The notes beneath the pieces were generated by a model, which saw nothing but the letters and a program-made list of their open reading frames with translations, was not told the origin of the DNA and ran no database searches. Position numbers and translations under genes: made by a program. Of a DNA stretch of 26,319 bases, positions 1 through 10,389 are shown in pieces; position 1 is the stretch's first letter; each line of letters begins with the position of its first letter. The stretch spans positions 217,377 through 243,695 of the forward strand of contig BFEA01000006.1 of assembly GCA_003427395.1 (NCBI GenBank), read 5' to 3'. Source of the stretch: Chara braunii. Taxonomy: Eukaryota; Streptophyta; Charophyceae; Charales; Characeae.

Positions 1-75
<75 letters not shown>
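1..75. repeat. (GA)n microsatellite, open at window edge
   Basis: An uninterrupted GA dinucleotide run fills the first 75 bases and stops at a TCTTGCC junction. Its true length is unknown because it continues off the left edge. No coding or regulatory role can be read from it. Confidence 0.97.
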
Positions 76-77
<2 letters not shown>

Positions 78-647
78 TTGCCATATTTATGTGGCCGAGA
101 GCCTGCACCAGGAATGCTAGTCTGACTTGAGAGTGGAATTCATCTGCTTATTCTCGTGATTTTTTCAATCATCGTTCTCTGTTTAATATTGATCCATCTA
201 TATTCTGCAAGACGCCAAGCCCTTGTCGAAAGTTCACGCATGCCCTCATGGAAAGTTTGGGCATGCCGTGTCTTGTTGTCACGTGCGAAATGTATGATAT
301 CAGCGAAATGCTATCACATCGGGGAAGCGTTTCGAGTGGGTCTGCTCTATTCAGTGTTTATTGAACTTTATTCTCTTGGGACGCTGGGCCCGGTTCCCAT
401 CAGGTGCAGCTCCCCACCAATAGAAAGGAACATGTATGAAACGGTTTTCACCTTTGCAGAGGCAGATGCAGATCCCGGGGTTTGATCCCCAGACCTTACC
501 TCACCCATGTACAGTATCGAGTTGACCCTTGAGTGCTTGAACCCGTGACCTGTGTTTCGTGAGTTGTTGTTTGTCTGTCGTAGGACTGTGTGGACATAGG
601 GATTCGATCTGTAGGCCTGTCGAGTAGAGGTCTTAGAGAGTTCCAGA

Positions 648-740
648 AGTCGTAGCTGTAGATGTCCTGAAGGGTCAAAGTCGTAGCTGCTACAGTCCTG
701 AGAGGTCAAGGACGTAGCTGCTACAGTCCCGAAAGGCCAA
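648..740. repeat. Three tandem copies of a ~31-bp unit
   Basis: Three consecutive units begin at about 648, 679 and 710. They share CGTAGCTGCTACAGTCC and an A/GGGTCAA end, and diverge by a few bases each. The core GTAGCTGCTAC is a short inverted repeat. No function is evident. Confidence 0.75.
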
Positions 741-1391
741 GTCCACAGACTTCCGGAAGGTCCGGAAGTGGCCTTTCGCAGCTTGCTCACGTTTCAGGCT
801 GAGGCAAGTGGGCAAGTGGTGGACCAACTGCAGTACGTTCGCAGTACGATAGCGGTAGGTTAGCAGTGCGTCCCCATGTAGTCAGCGGTACGGTCAAGTC
901 ATTCCCAGTCCAGTCCTGCAAGTACCATGGGGGACTGTGTGCACCATGGGCCGATGGAAAGGGGCAGACCAACGAGTTACAGAAGTATAAATCAAGAGGT
1001 AGCGCACAGCCATTCATTCATTTCTGCGGAAGTCATGCGGAAGCGCTGCCAGGGTGACTTGTGCGAGGTGGTCTGCAGAGGAGCCTGAAGTCAAAGTGGG
1101 CTAGAGGGAGTTAGCGCAGCCATAGCTGCTTGTAGAGTAGAGTTAGCTGTCGGCCATAGCTGCCATAGTTAGTAGTAGGTGTGCATTCGTGTGTGTGTGC
1201 AGAGTGTGTGCGTGGGGTATCCAGGGTGATCCGGAGTTGAAGCGTGAAGTGAACAGTGGTGTTGGACACTGTGATAAGAGTTGCGATGTGTGGGTGCTGA
1301 TGCACCATAGCCTGTTGAAGCGAGCTTGCATCTGAACTGTGTCTTGGTTTCCATATCTTCGAGCTTTGAGTTGGGCCCTAGGCGCCAATGT

Positions 1392-1631
1392 GATTCACCA
1401 TCTGTTTGTATGCATGTGAAGTGACGAAGTATGCGAGTCTGATTGCATGTAGGACAACCGGAAGAATATACATGCAGGAGCGCAGCAATGGAATGAAGTT
1501 ATCGCGCTCAGAAAAATAACGGGAAAAATCTGAAATTTTGAGGTCCTGTAGATTCACCGTCTGTTTGTATGCATGTGTGAAGTGACGAAGTATGATTGCA
1601 TGTAGGACAACCGGAAGAATATACATGCAGG
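1392..1631. repeat. Interrupted direct duplication of 81-87 bp
   Basis: The segment 1392-1478 recurs at 1551-1631, 159 bp downstream. Both copies run from GATTCACC(A/G)TCTGTTTG through GGACAACCGGAAGAATATAC to CATGCAGG. The second copy lacks a few bases of the first. Both are followed within about 60 bp by AACGGGAAA-type A-rich sequence, so the duplicated block may be larger and degraded. Confidence 0.85.
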
Positions 1632-2550
1632 CGCACCATAACGGGAAATAACGGAAAATATTTTAAAAGTTTTTAAAAAAGTTTTAGTCGGTGAAATAAA
1701 TGCCATGCTGACTTGTCTCATTCTTGATTTTTGCCACTCTACGACTTGTGGGCCTCTGGGAAATGTACCCGAATTTCAGCGGTTTTTAATGGTCAGAAGA
1801 ACTATTTAAAAATTCTGAAAATTGGAGGGTCTGTAGATTTCGTTGTGATCTTTCCGGGAAAAATATTTAAAAAAAAAGAAAGAAAATCGTTTTAACCATG
1901 AAATAAGTGGTGGTGGCAAATTTTCGGATTTCTCATTTTTGGGCATCTACCGGGTCTCCACACTACGCTACCGGTAGCCCTCCTGAACATGTGCTACCGG
2001 TCCTGACTTTCACAACGTCGGGTAGAGTGGTGGTTTAAGGTGGGTTTCTACTACATTTCTAGTCATTAGTACTCGACACAGTAGAAAAAGACTAGAAATT
2101 ATGGTGTCAGATGTGGTCTGCTTGGGGAAAAGTAATCGTGATGACACTATTTAGTTGTACTGGAATGCGAAGATGGAGTAAGTTATTCAGATATTAAACC
2201 ACCATTGTGCCCGATGGCTGTGAAGAAGATCCAGCTGTACACAACAAGGCCGTATATACTGTCAGAAATGGCTGGCTGCTCGGATTGGGTGTGGAGTGGC
2301 TGCTGAAAGCCTATTGTAGCAGAAGAAGAAGGGCCAGAAGAGGAGGTTGAATGTGAAAGGGTCCGAAGCGGTTTGGAGAATTCATGTTATAAACCACGTG
2401 CTGGACATCTTGTCTGGAGAGAGTAGAAGCAAAGGTGAAGGATGCTCTTTACAGAGATTGTAATGGCATTCATTATTAGTAGCTCTGCTCCGATGGTTTC
2501 GAGTTAATGTTGCACAACTATGATGCTTCTCCGTGTTGAAGTTAGCCAAG

Positions 2551-2579
2551 TGTGTGCCTCTGTGTGTGTGTGTGTGTGT

Positions 2580-2646
<67 letters not shown>

Positions 2647-2732
2647 GGTGTGTGTGTGTGTGTGTGAAGGTGTGTGTGTGTGTGTGTGTGTGTGAGAAAG
2701 GGTGCCTGTGTGTGTGTGTGTGAAAGGGTGTG
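2551..2732. repeat. (GT)n microsatellite, interrupted
   Basis: About 180 bp of TG repeats are broken by TCTG, GAAGG and GAGAAAGG interruptions. The long minus-strand frames rich in His and Thr across this region are translations of the repeat and are not genes. Confidence 0.95.
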
Positions 2733-3076
2733 TGGGTAGCCGATTGTGGAGTCGATGTGAACATGGTGTCTGAACTGTGACCTTTTGTAATAAGTGTACA
2801 TAACCTGAAAGGGTCAGAGTACAGGGTCGCCTTAAGGATATAATGTGAAGGAATGCTTGCTTTGGAGGGGCTAACCTGCAGAGGTTGAGAAATAGATGCT
2901 CTGAAACACTTCCCACATAACTCATCATACCCGAGAAGGGCCAAAATTACTGTGACCTTTTTTGAAGGAATGGTTGCTCTTTCAATGTCCAGTTCGGAAA
3001 GATATCTGGCTAATTTGGTGTCTTTACTTGACTGGAAGTTGGAAGTGACAACTGTCTCTCTGGATCTTATCTGCAG

Positions 3077-3235
3077 TTACGGCTGTGTTCACACTTGCGT
3101 ATAAATTACAGCCATCGATCATCTTCATCGACGAGGTAGACAGTTTCTTGGGTCAGCGGAAGACCAGCGAACATGAAGCCATGACAAATATGAAGACAGA
3201 GTTCATGTCTCTTTGGGACGGGTTCACGACGAATG
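3077..3235 (+). CDS. MSP1: MSP1/ATAD1-like AAA-ATPase, internal exon with Walker B (partial gene)
   Basis: This exon encodes 52 whole codons with split codons at both ends. It reads TAVFTLAYKLQ, then PSIIFIDEVDSFLGQR (Walker B, with the D-E pair that activates water for ATP hydrolysis), then a segment ending EFMSLWDGFTTN. That order and wording match the MSP1/ATAD1 subfamily of AAA proteins, which sit in the mitochondrial or peroxisomal outer membrane and pull out mislocalised tail-anchored proteins. The acceptor is a pyrimidine-rich stretch ending TTATCTGCAG before 3077. The donor is AATG|GTGAGA after 3235. The exon is in phase 1 at both ends, and its last base G joins AT at 6631 to make an Asp codon, so the splice is consistent. 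The N-terminal membrane segment and Walker A must lie in upstream exons that I cannot find in the window. Confidence 0.93.
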
Positions 3236-3742
3236 GTGAGAATAGTGCTCTGTCCTGAGGCAGAGCTTTCTGCATGGTGTTGATTGTCCCTGATGTCCTG
3301 TCCAGTCCTTCTTTACTCCCCTTTGATCATGCTTGGGTGGCTTGATATGTCGTTTACACTCTCTACCTGTTGTTGTTGTTGTTGTTTGCCTTCATCTCCC
3401 ATCTCTTTCAGCCCTGTTGGGCATACCCAGTCGTAACTGTGACCAGGTACTACCAGGTGCCATAGCATGAAATGACACCAGTGCGGCCAGGATCCACTTT
3501 TTTGTATGTGAGACTGTAATGTCTCTTTTTGCCGGTTGCATACACGTAACAGAGTACGGGCTTCAGTCCCCAACACTGCAATTGCACACGGCTTCATCAT
3601 CATGACTGTTTGCGCAGCGTAACGGACCCCTAACTTGACAAATTACCTTATCAAGGGTATGGGTTGTGAAAGAGTAGTCATTGGGCTTTGCATCGTTTGA
3701 GGCAAGGACCTCTGTGGTATGAGCGTAGAGTTCCATGCAGCA

Positions 3743-5115
3743 TCGACTGGCTGAAGCGGCGGAGGCTCCCAGGGCCTGCGGCAACATGCAGCGTCGTGTA
3801 ATGAAGCCTGCAGATTCTCAGTGGACTGTACATTGGGCCGAGGGCGAAGCTTGAGGCTTGCCTCGGTCGGGTCGCATCTTAGGTTAGATTCGTAATTTTG
3901 TTTGGCTGAGGGCTAACCGAGAGACCAATCTGTAAGGAAAATTCGTGAGGGACATATCTGCAAATTCGGGAAAATACAGGCCCGTACTAACTGAATTTCC
4001 TACAGCTACCCTATCTGCGAATAGCAGGCCCGGGCTACCCCTAGGACAGCCAGGCCCTATAGGCCTAAGCTGATAGTCGGTCCTATAGCCTATAGCCGGG
4101 TTGGGAGAGGCCCTAGAGGCTGAAACATAATCGGTACCGGTTGGTCAGTCAGTCCGGTTTAGGTCGAGTCTAGGCTAGTTTAGACTATAGATAGGATGAG
4201 CACATCGGTTCAGGGCTTTTGGCAGTTGGTACCGAGTACATCGCTGCTGCTCTACTCGTGAACCGGAAGTGGTGACGGCTCAGCGTGGAAGGAGACAGGC
4301 ATAGCCAGACCTTCGGAGCGCCGGCCATAGCTGGGGCCTGCGCTGTACTCTGCCAGCACGCAGGGGCTGACAGAGGTCTGGGGTATCGAGGTCTGCTGGA
4401 GGCGAGAGAGATTGGTGCCCTGCTGGACCCTCCTCCGGAGTGGGGTTCCAGGGTGTTGGCGCTGCAGCCATAGCTGCAGCTTTCTTCCTCAGAGGTCATC
4501 TTGTCAGGGTTTGGTGGCGCTGCTGCAGACTTCCGCCTGGGAAGTCTTCCGACACTTCGTCATTATCAGATACTGTGGCGCTGGTCTTCTTCTTCATCCT
4601 CTGAGTGGCGCTTGGCCTCAGGGCCCTGTTTCAGGGTGGCGCTTCTCTCAGGAGGCTGTATCTGGGTGGCGCTTGATGTTTCAGGGTCTCAGGGGTGTTA
4701 CTGGCATTATTCAGGGTTGGGGAGTGAAGCGCTGCTCATTTCTGAGCAGCGCACTGTAGTACTGAAGTTATCCTGACAATTCGAGGCTCTGAGTTTAATA
4801 AACCGTGTATACTGGGTTTGGACTATCATCGTTTCATTGTTTCCTGGATGTGATCTGCTCGGCTTTTCTCTATGACTGGTTGTGAGGATTGAGTGGAGTG
4901 AATTATACTTTCAGTGTACCCTGTCATATCGCATGATCAAGTCTTCCGCTGTGTTATCTCTCCCTATGCGGTGTGATACTCCTATCCTCTCCCCTTGTAA
5001 GTATGGGCATACTTGGAAGTCTATGTGAGTGAGTGTTGGCCTACAGGCAACAAACAACCAGAATCATAACAGTCGACTGGCTGCCGGGGCGGAGGCTCCC
5101 AGGACCAGCGGCAAC
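3743..5115. repeat. 43-bp direct repeats flanking a ~1.29-kb segment
   Basis: The blocks 3743-3785 and 5073-5115 share 38 of 43 bases by eye. Both start TCGACTGGCTG, contain GGCGGAGGCTCCCAGG, and end GCGGCAAC. The 1287 bp between them contains no recognisable protein. It includes repeated GGTGGCGCTT words (about 4500-4700) and an AATAAA at about 4797. The layout could be a degraded insertion with its duplicated end, or two members of a dispersed repeat. I see no reverse transcriptase or transposase in it. Confidence 0.6.
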
Positions 5116-5245
5116 CTAGAGGGCAAATGTCATGCCTGTCTTTGTGTGGCATGACTGTGCTAATGTTGTGTGCGAGGAGAGAGTTGGATACGTCTGAAGG
5201 AGGGGGGGAGTGACACTGGAAGAGGAGATAGAATGTGTGTGTACG

Positions 5246-6088
5246 AATCTTTCACTTTCTGGTCGGCAAGTGTTCTCCCTGAAAGCCCGAAATGCCAGAT
5301 CCTTTTAAAAAGGGAAAGAACTGTCGGGGCGATAGGTTGACTGGGGGGTGCGAACAGGTGTGAGGGGTGTATAGGGGAGGGAGTAACGGTACTGCCTTGT
5401 TCCCCCCATGACAACTTACGGTCATCATAGCTGTATTTGGACTGAAAGATACCCCAAATTCATCTATAATGACCTTACGTTGTATTCGGGGGAAGACTGT
5501 AGGGGGATGAGAAAAGATACCCCAAATTCAGCTGTAATGACCTTATGTTGTATTCGGGGGAAGACTGTAGGGGGATGAGAACAGGTGTGAGGTTGTATAG
5601 GGGAGGGAGTGAGGGGACTACTGTCTTCCCCCGATTGCAACTTCTGGTCATTATGGCTGAATGTGGACTGAGAGATACCCCAAATTCAGCTATAATGACC
5701 GTGCGTTGTATTCGGAGGAAGATTGTGACACTTGGGGGGGGGGGGGGGGGTTGTGACACTGAAAATCTACGACTCAAGTTTATAAAATCTTTCACCTTCT
5801 GGTCGGATAGTGGTCTCCCGGAAAGCCCAAAATGAGTCACCGCGCGGCATCTTGTGGACACGAGATCCCTTCAAAAAGGGAAAGATATGGGGGGGCGGTA
5901 GGTTGAGTGGGGGTTGCGAACAGGTGTGACGGGTGTACAGGGGAGGGAGCAAGGGTACTACCATCTTCCCCTGATTACAACTTACGGTCATTATTGCAGT
6001 ATTTGGACTGAAAGATACCCCAAATTCAGCAAATTCAGGTACAATGACCGTACGTTGTATTGGGGGGAAGACTGTAGGGGGATGAGAA
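5246..6088. repeat. Foldback (MITE-like) repeat cluster, two long copies plus partial copies
   Basis: A unit starting AATCTTTCAC(T/C)TTCTGGTCGG occurs at 5246-5514 and again at 5786-6088. Between them lie a 66-bp partial duplicate (5511-5581) and a third partial copy. Each unit contains an inverted repeat of the form GGTCATTATAGCTGAATTTGG, a spacer ACTGAAAGATAC, then CCAAATTCAGCTATAATGACC, at 5420-5474, 5646-5700 and 5986-6049. Pairing extends outward through ACAACTTAC/GTACGTTGT and TCTTCCCCC/GGGGGAAGA, so the arms may reach 40 bp or more. No protein is encoded. A run of 17 G at 5734-5750 sits between copies. The structure fits small non-autonomous foldback elements nested by tandem duplication; the class is inferred. 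Confidence 0.75.
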
Positions 6089-6630
6089 ATTGAGAATGGT
6101 CGTGAGGGCACCACTGGTTGGAGTAGGCTTCCTTGTGACAAGTTGGCAGCTTGCAGAATACACCAGAATGAAAAGGTCTGCTAGATTGTTTTTGTTTCAA
6201 GTCTGTGGTTTGTGCAGAGGTTCCTACATGTGAGGAGGAAACGATCGGTATCCTAGAGTACTGGTGGTTTAAGAAGGATGAGTCGAGCCCATGGATGTCA
6301 GGCTTTGTGAACTTCCAGAGCTCAATCCTGCTTAGTTGATATGAATGTGTTTCGGTGTCCTGAAGGTCGCCCTGTGTCGAATTACTATCTGAATTAGGGA
6401 AAGCTGTGGTGCTGTTTGACAGGATTTGGTGCTTGTTCTGCTGGTGTGGCCAGTCAAACTTATTGGAATGAACAACGTTATGGATATAGAGCGGTTTATG
6501 CATCTGGCACGTCTCTGTCTGGGAAACATGCACTGTAGCGACCTTGGGGTAATGTGCAGCAAAGTGAGCAAATTGCTTATTTTCACAGTTGTCTTGTGCT
6601 TTTCTTCCTCGGCATGTGATGCAATTGCAG

Positions 6631-7370
6631 ATTCTGCACGAGTGATGGTGCTCGCTGCCACAAACCGTCCTTGGGAGCTGGACGAGGCAATCCTGAGGCG
6701 CCTGCCAAGGAGTTTTGAAATAGGCATGCCGGACATGCTGCAGCGAGCAAGCATTTTGAAAGTGATTTTGAAGGGGGAGGATGTGGAGGATGATGTTGAT
6801 GTGATGCGCCTTGCAGCATTGACTGAAGGGTACAGCGGGTCGGACCTTCAGGAGCTCTGTAAGCAGGCTGCATATGCACCAATCAGAGACCTGCTGGAGG
6901 AGGAAAGGCAAGCAGAACCATCAGCGAGTAGAGAGGTCAGGGAGGAAGTCGCTGGCGAGGCCGAGGGTATCTACTTGAGAGGCCCCATGACAGCAAAGCC
7001 CAGGTCGCTAAGATTGCAAGACTTTGAGGGAGTGCTGCGAACATCTCGGCCATCAAAGGATGTCGCATATGACTATCGGCTGAGCAGAGATGGTGCAGGG
7101 GCATCAGCGTCTTACAGCAATGGTTATGCTGTCCCTGACGTGGAGATCGCTGCCTCAGGGCCAGCAGGTACGAGCGTATCTCCAGAATTCATCAAACTCC
7201 TTGTACATATGTTTGATAAGAGCACAAGTGGTCGTGGGAACACGCAGAGCTCGAGTGCAGGATCAGGGGGGCTAGGAGGAGGGGGAGGCGGAGGAGGAGG
7301 AGGAGGAGGAGGAGGAGGAGGAGAAGATAGTGCAGGGGATAACGTAGAGCCAGGTAGGCCGTCTTCTTGA
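6631..7370 (+). CDS. MSP1: MSP1/ATAD1-like AAA-ATPase, C-terminal exon
   Basis: Exon 6631-7370 follows the acceptor GCAATTGCAG and ends at TGA 7368-7370. It carries sensor 1 (MVLAATNRP), the second region of homology with arginine fingers (LDEAILRRLPRSFEIGMPD), a lysine-rich LKVILKGE segment, and the AAA lid (LTEGYSGSDLQELCKQAAY, then APIRDLLEEE). A helix like the family's C-terminal one follows (KPRSLRLQDFEGVLRTSRP). After it comes about 75 extra residues that plant relatives I know do not have, rich in Ser and Gly, with a run of about 17 Gly encoded by a GGA/GGN repeat near 7268-7323. An acidic insert of about 25 residues also sits before the last helix. A CAG|GTAGGC donor-like site at 7353/7354 leaves open that the real mRNA splices onward and the poly-Gly end differs. 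The family forms a hexamer on the outer mitochondrial membrane. Confidence 0.93.
7265..7326. repeat. GGA trinucleotide repeat coding for poly-Gly
   Basis: A GGA/GGG-rich run near the 3' end of the MSP1-like reading frame encodes an almost pure glycine tract. Such a tract is prone to length change by slippage, and because the unit is three bases long it changes length without shifting the frame. Confidence 0.9.
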
Positions 7371-7785
7371 TAGATTCAGTGATCTTGGCTGTGTTATAGC
7401 AATACACTTCATGTAGGAGTTCTGTTTTACAATTGATGTTCACTTGAGGCCTTGAGTAGGAAGATCTGGCAGAGATGCAATGCAGGAATTGACTCCATTT
7501 GTCGTCATGTGATTGTTGTTGTGCACCCTTTGTAATGTGTGAATATGACAGTTTCTTTCGGTCATTGTTTTGATCAAGAAGGGTTGATTTGTTTCATTTC
7601 ATGCTGACCTCAAGTAGTTCTAAGGTGTATTACGTGTCAGGGAGGCGTTTGAATCCATGATAGAGAATATAGTTTTTTTCTGCGGATTCGTTTTCAGCAG
7701 CCCCGGCCAAAAAAAGCCGACTGAATTAGACGGCTGTGGTGGCTGTACTGACGGGGGAGATGGGACTGACCCCCACAGGGCTCAC
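7371..7785. other. 3' flank of the MSP1-like gene, no gene seen
   Basis: The sequence after the stop codon is T-rich and without a convincing open frame, as expected of a 3' untranslated region. TGTAA occurs near 7531, but I cannot place a polyadenylation site with confidence. No other element is visible. Confidence 0.5.
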
Positions 7786-8040
7786 TCAAAGGTCTTCATC
7801 AGGGCTGCATAGCTTGCTGATTAGGGCCGCCAAGAGTGTCTCACCTGGTTGATCTCGGAAAAAGTCCAGCGATGCCTTACTGCTTGTAGTTGTTGTACCG
7901 AAGCGGGCGATTGAAGCTTCTGGACTGGGCCACTAGGGGCTTGAATGTCCGGCTCATGCGGGCTGCAGAGATTGCTGATTTTGGGGCCGCCAGGGCCTTG
8001 AAGGTCCTCCTCATGTGGGATGCAAAGCAGGGCGACCAGG
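7786..8040. repeat. Three related ~50-57 bp modules
   Basis: Similar modules lie at about 7786-7842, 7936-7991 and 7992-8040. Shared words are GGTC(T/C)T(C)CATC/GCTCATG, GGGCTGCA(G/T)A, TTGCTGATT and GGGCCGCCA(A/G)G. The last two are adjacent and the first is about 94 bp upstream. Open frames cross this region on both strands, but neither looks like a known family. Confidence 0.55.
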
Positions 8041-9996
8041 AGCTCTCCCGGCAAGAAGCAGGAGGCCTTATTGCCAGCTTGTTGCCACACATGGGCGGCA
8101 AGCTGGAATGCCAGCCATGCTGTGCAACCCACTGCGTCTTCTCACCTGTCCAAATTTCACGTCTCGGTCCCCCCCACTGTGCCTCACCACTCATCACGGC
8201 TGCTCATTGCTTCATCTCACTCTTCCTTACGGCTCATGATTCCTCACTCCTCTCTTCAAAAGGGTGGGGATTGCCAGGGGGCCCATAAATGGAGGCTTCC
8301 ACCACGTGAATGAAATCCCTACTCTGGCACCAGGTTGGTTGCCCTTTCTGATCCGTGTGCGCGGTAATGGCGAGCACCGAACTGTCCAGTCAAAATGTCA
8401 GATGGCTGGTTTTGGGCTCGCAAGGTTTTCTAAACGTGATCTTCCACGCTGATAGGTGCCTCACAAATATAGTTTTTCAGCTGCTGACTGGTTTTGTTGA
8501 TCATGTATGCCAGATGGCCATCTTTTGGTTTGCCTATTGCCAGACTGATTCAGTCTTTGGCTGGATGGGGCATCACGAGCAGATAGCTGTTGTTGCCCAT
8601 TGTGCAGTAAAGGGAGGGTGACAGACTAATCAGGGCTTGCACGGAGCCCTTCAACCAGATGGCTGGTCTGTCACCCACATAGCTGCCAACTTTCCCGGAG
8701 GTTTCATGATAACCCCCTTTTGGAAGGCATTTGTTCCAGGCTGGTCTGTCAGGTTCAAACCATTTGTGATGCCAGGGGCTTTACTTACTGACAGGCGTCT
8801 TTTTAAGGTGGCTGGCAACATCAGATTGCTGCTGTACATTGATTGATTGGACAGGCAAGTGCAAGGTTTTCCCACACGCTCTTCTTGCTTCTTGCTCTGT
8901 TGAGCCTCTTGTTCAGGACAGATTGGCTGCCGTAAAACACCGGCTGGAGAATGGTATGCGTGGCCCCAAGAATGGCCGCTGGACACGGATGTTTGTTCTG
9001 CTGGCTGAGTCCCACTTCAGTCCCATAGGAACTGACCTCCTGTGTGTTCCCGTCTGGCATCAGGGCGTTGCACTTTGCCTATCGATTGACAGCGCAATTT
9101 GAAGATGGTGGGTGCCCAACCCCTTCTCTTCGTTTGGTTGGTTCCCCATACATTCTCCTTGTCGGTCGTCGGCCCACGGGATGGTCGCATTTGGGGTGTG
9201 CATGATGACATAGTATCCCTTGGTTGTTCTCTGCGCCTGGGTCGTATCGTCACAAAAGAGGGCTTTGTTGTGCGGGATCAGCAACGTGACCATCTCATCA
9301 GCCAATGGTTGTTGTTAATGTCCTCTATTACACTCGTTGAACGGTGTTCCTGGAGGTGAGTGGACACATTGCATTCTGACACAGGTTTTGAACTCTTGTT
9401 CTAGCTTGGTGAAACTGCTGGGACTGTATCTTTGACGGAGTTGTACGTCTCTGGCTTGTAGGGTTAAGCTCACTTCACATCGGGTATGAGGTGTTTTGTT
9501 TTGTTTTTTTGTTTTTTTTTTTCAATTTTCAGGGCTGTCTGCTGGTTAGGAGGTGGTTTCTCAATTCTCAGGGCTGTTTGCTTGCAAGGAAATGAGAGCA
9601 TAGACATTGTTATGGTGATGGTCTCTGTGTCCTCATCTGCAGCAGGTTTAGGCAGGCAACCCTACAGAGCCAGAAGATTCAGCGGCACTCGGAATTCTCA
9701 GTCAGCCTCAATCTCTTTTTCCTGTCTGCCACTCTGGTTATGTTTCAGCGCTATTCTGTCCTTTCGGTGAAGTTGCAGCGCTGCCTGTTCTTGCACTCTG
9801 GTTGCCGATGTGTGATGCTCTGTCATTTTCCTGTTCCACTCTTCAATCCTTGGCCTATCTCTTCGATAGACTATTCTCAGGCCGGATTAGTGAACTTGAA
9901 AACTGAGCATATCTTGCTTAGCAATATGCGCCAGCTCTTGCCTCTACAGATCAGTATGTTGCGGTAGGCTCCGGTAGCTGTAGACGGTGGGACGTC
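8041..9996. other. Unassigned stretch, no supported gene
   Basis: Several 60-110 codon open frames exist on both strands (for example minus 8651-8986 and plus 9099-9359), but they overlap each other and none has a recognisable motif, splice-site support or family resemblance. Words starting CAGATGGC(T/C) recur at about 8400, 8512 and 8657. A T-rich run is at about 9497-9522, and a short duplicate TCAATT(T/C)TCAGGGCTGT(C/T)TGCT occurs at about 9521 and 9560. I see no mobile-element protein here. Confidence 0.45.
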
Positions 9997-10110
9997 TCCT
10001 CTTGCTGGTAGTGGTAGAGCCAGCGCTGATGGTGTATAAGCTCTCCGTAGGAGCATTGCTCTATCGACCTCCTCTTGCTGGTAGTGGTGGAGACAGTGCT
10101 GATGGTGCAT
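9997..10110. repeat. 73-bp-spaced duplication
   Basis: The word TCCTCTTGCTGGTAGTGGT and the following GAG(C/A)CAG(C/T)GCTGATGGTG occur at about 9997-10037 and again at 10070-10110. The pair lies just upstream of the long GT/GA microsatellite. Confidence 0.75.
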
Positions 10111-10130
10111 ATGCTGATATATGAGTATTC

Positions 10131-10133
<3 letters not shown>

Positions 10134-10209
<76 letters not shown>

Positions 10210-10210
10210 N

Positions 10211-10301
<91 letters not shown>
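10134..10301. repeat. Compound (TG)n(AG)n microsatellite with an N
   Basis: TG repeats run from 10134 to about 10244 and change directly to AG repeats up to about 10301. Base 10210 is N, which marks an uncertain or collapsed spot in the assembly, so the length cannot be trusted. The frames read across it on both strands are repeat translations. Confidence 0.97.
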
Positions 10302-10305
<4 letters not shown>

Positions 10306-10389
10306 AGTGGAGTTGTTTTGCTCCCTGAGCTGCAAACCCTCGCTGGCGACTGCCCATAGTTTTAGATGACACAATGGCAGGTTGCATGT

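Larger units (their letters stand above)
76..3076. other. Non-coding stretch, probably intron of the MSP1-like gene
   Basis: No reading frame here resembles a known protein, and the short open frames look like chance. The first recognisable exon starts at 3077 and enters its protein just before Walker B. I looked here for the exon with the Walker A motif and the KWFGDAQKL-like stretch that precedes Walker B in this family, and did not find it. The simplest inference is that this DNA is intronic and the 5' exons lie left of the window. It contains a 31-bp triplicated unit, an 81-87 bp duplication, an A/T-rich stretch at about 1640-1920 with several A runs, a 12-bp palindrome GCTACCGGTAGC at 1967-1978, and a GT microsatellite. 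Confidence 0.55.
3236..6630 (+). other. Intron of the MSP1-like gene, 3395 bp, repeat-rich
   Basis: It is bounded by GTGAGA at the 5' end and CAATTGCAG at the 3' end. In plant relatives the protein sequence is continuous across this junction, so no exon is expected inside and none is seen. The intron holds a pair of 43-bp direct repeats around 1.29 kb of unassigned sequence, a GGTGGCGCTT-rich stretch at about 4500-4700, and the foldback cluster at 5246-6088. At 6426 an open frame runs on into the next exon; its first 68 codons are read-through of intron and not part of the protein. Confidence 0.88.

Noticed and set aside
2382-2944. Three minus-strand open frames of 128-146 codons, rich in His and Thr
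   Set aside because: They are translations of the GT microsatellite in all three phases, with no recognisable domain outside the repeat.
6426-6630. The ATG at 6426 as start of the ATPase
   Set aside because: The 68 codons before 6631 do not match the family, while the acceptor GCAATTGCAG and the phase agreement with the exon ending at 3235 show that this part is intron.
9877-10387. Ser/Leu/His/Thr-rich and Cys/Val/Glu/Arg-rich open frames
   Set aside because: They read through the compound TG/AG microsatellite and contain an unknown residue at the N.
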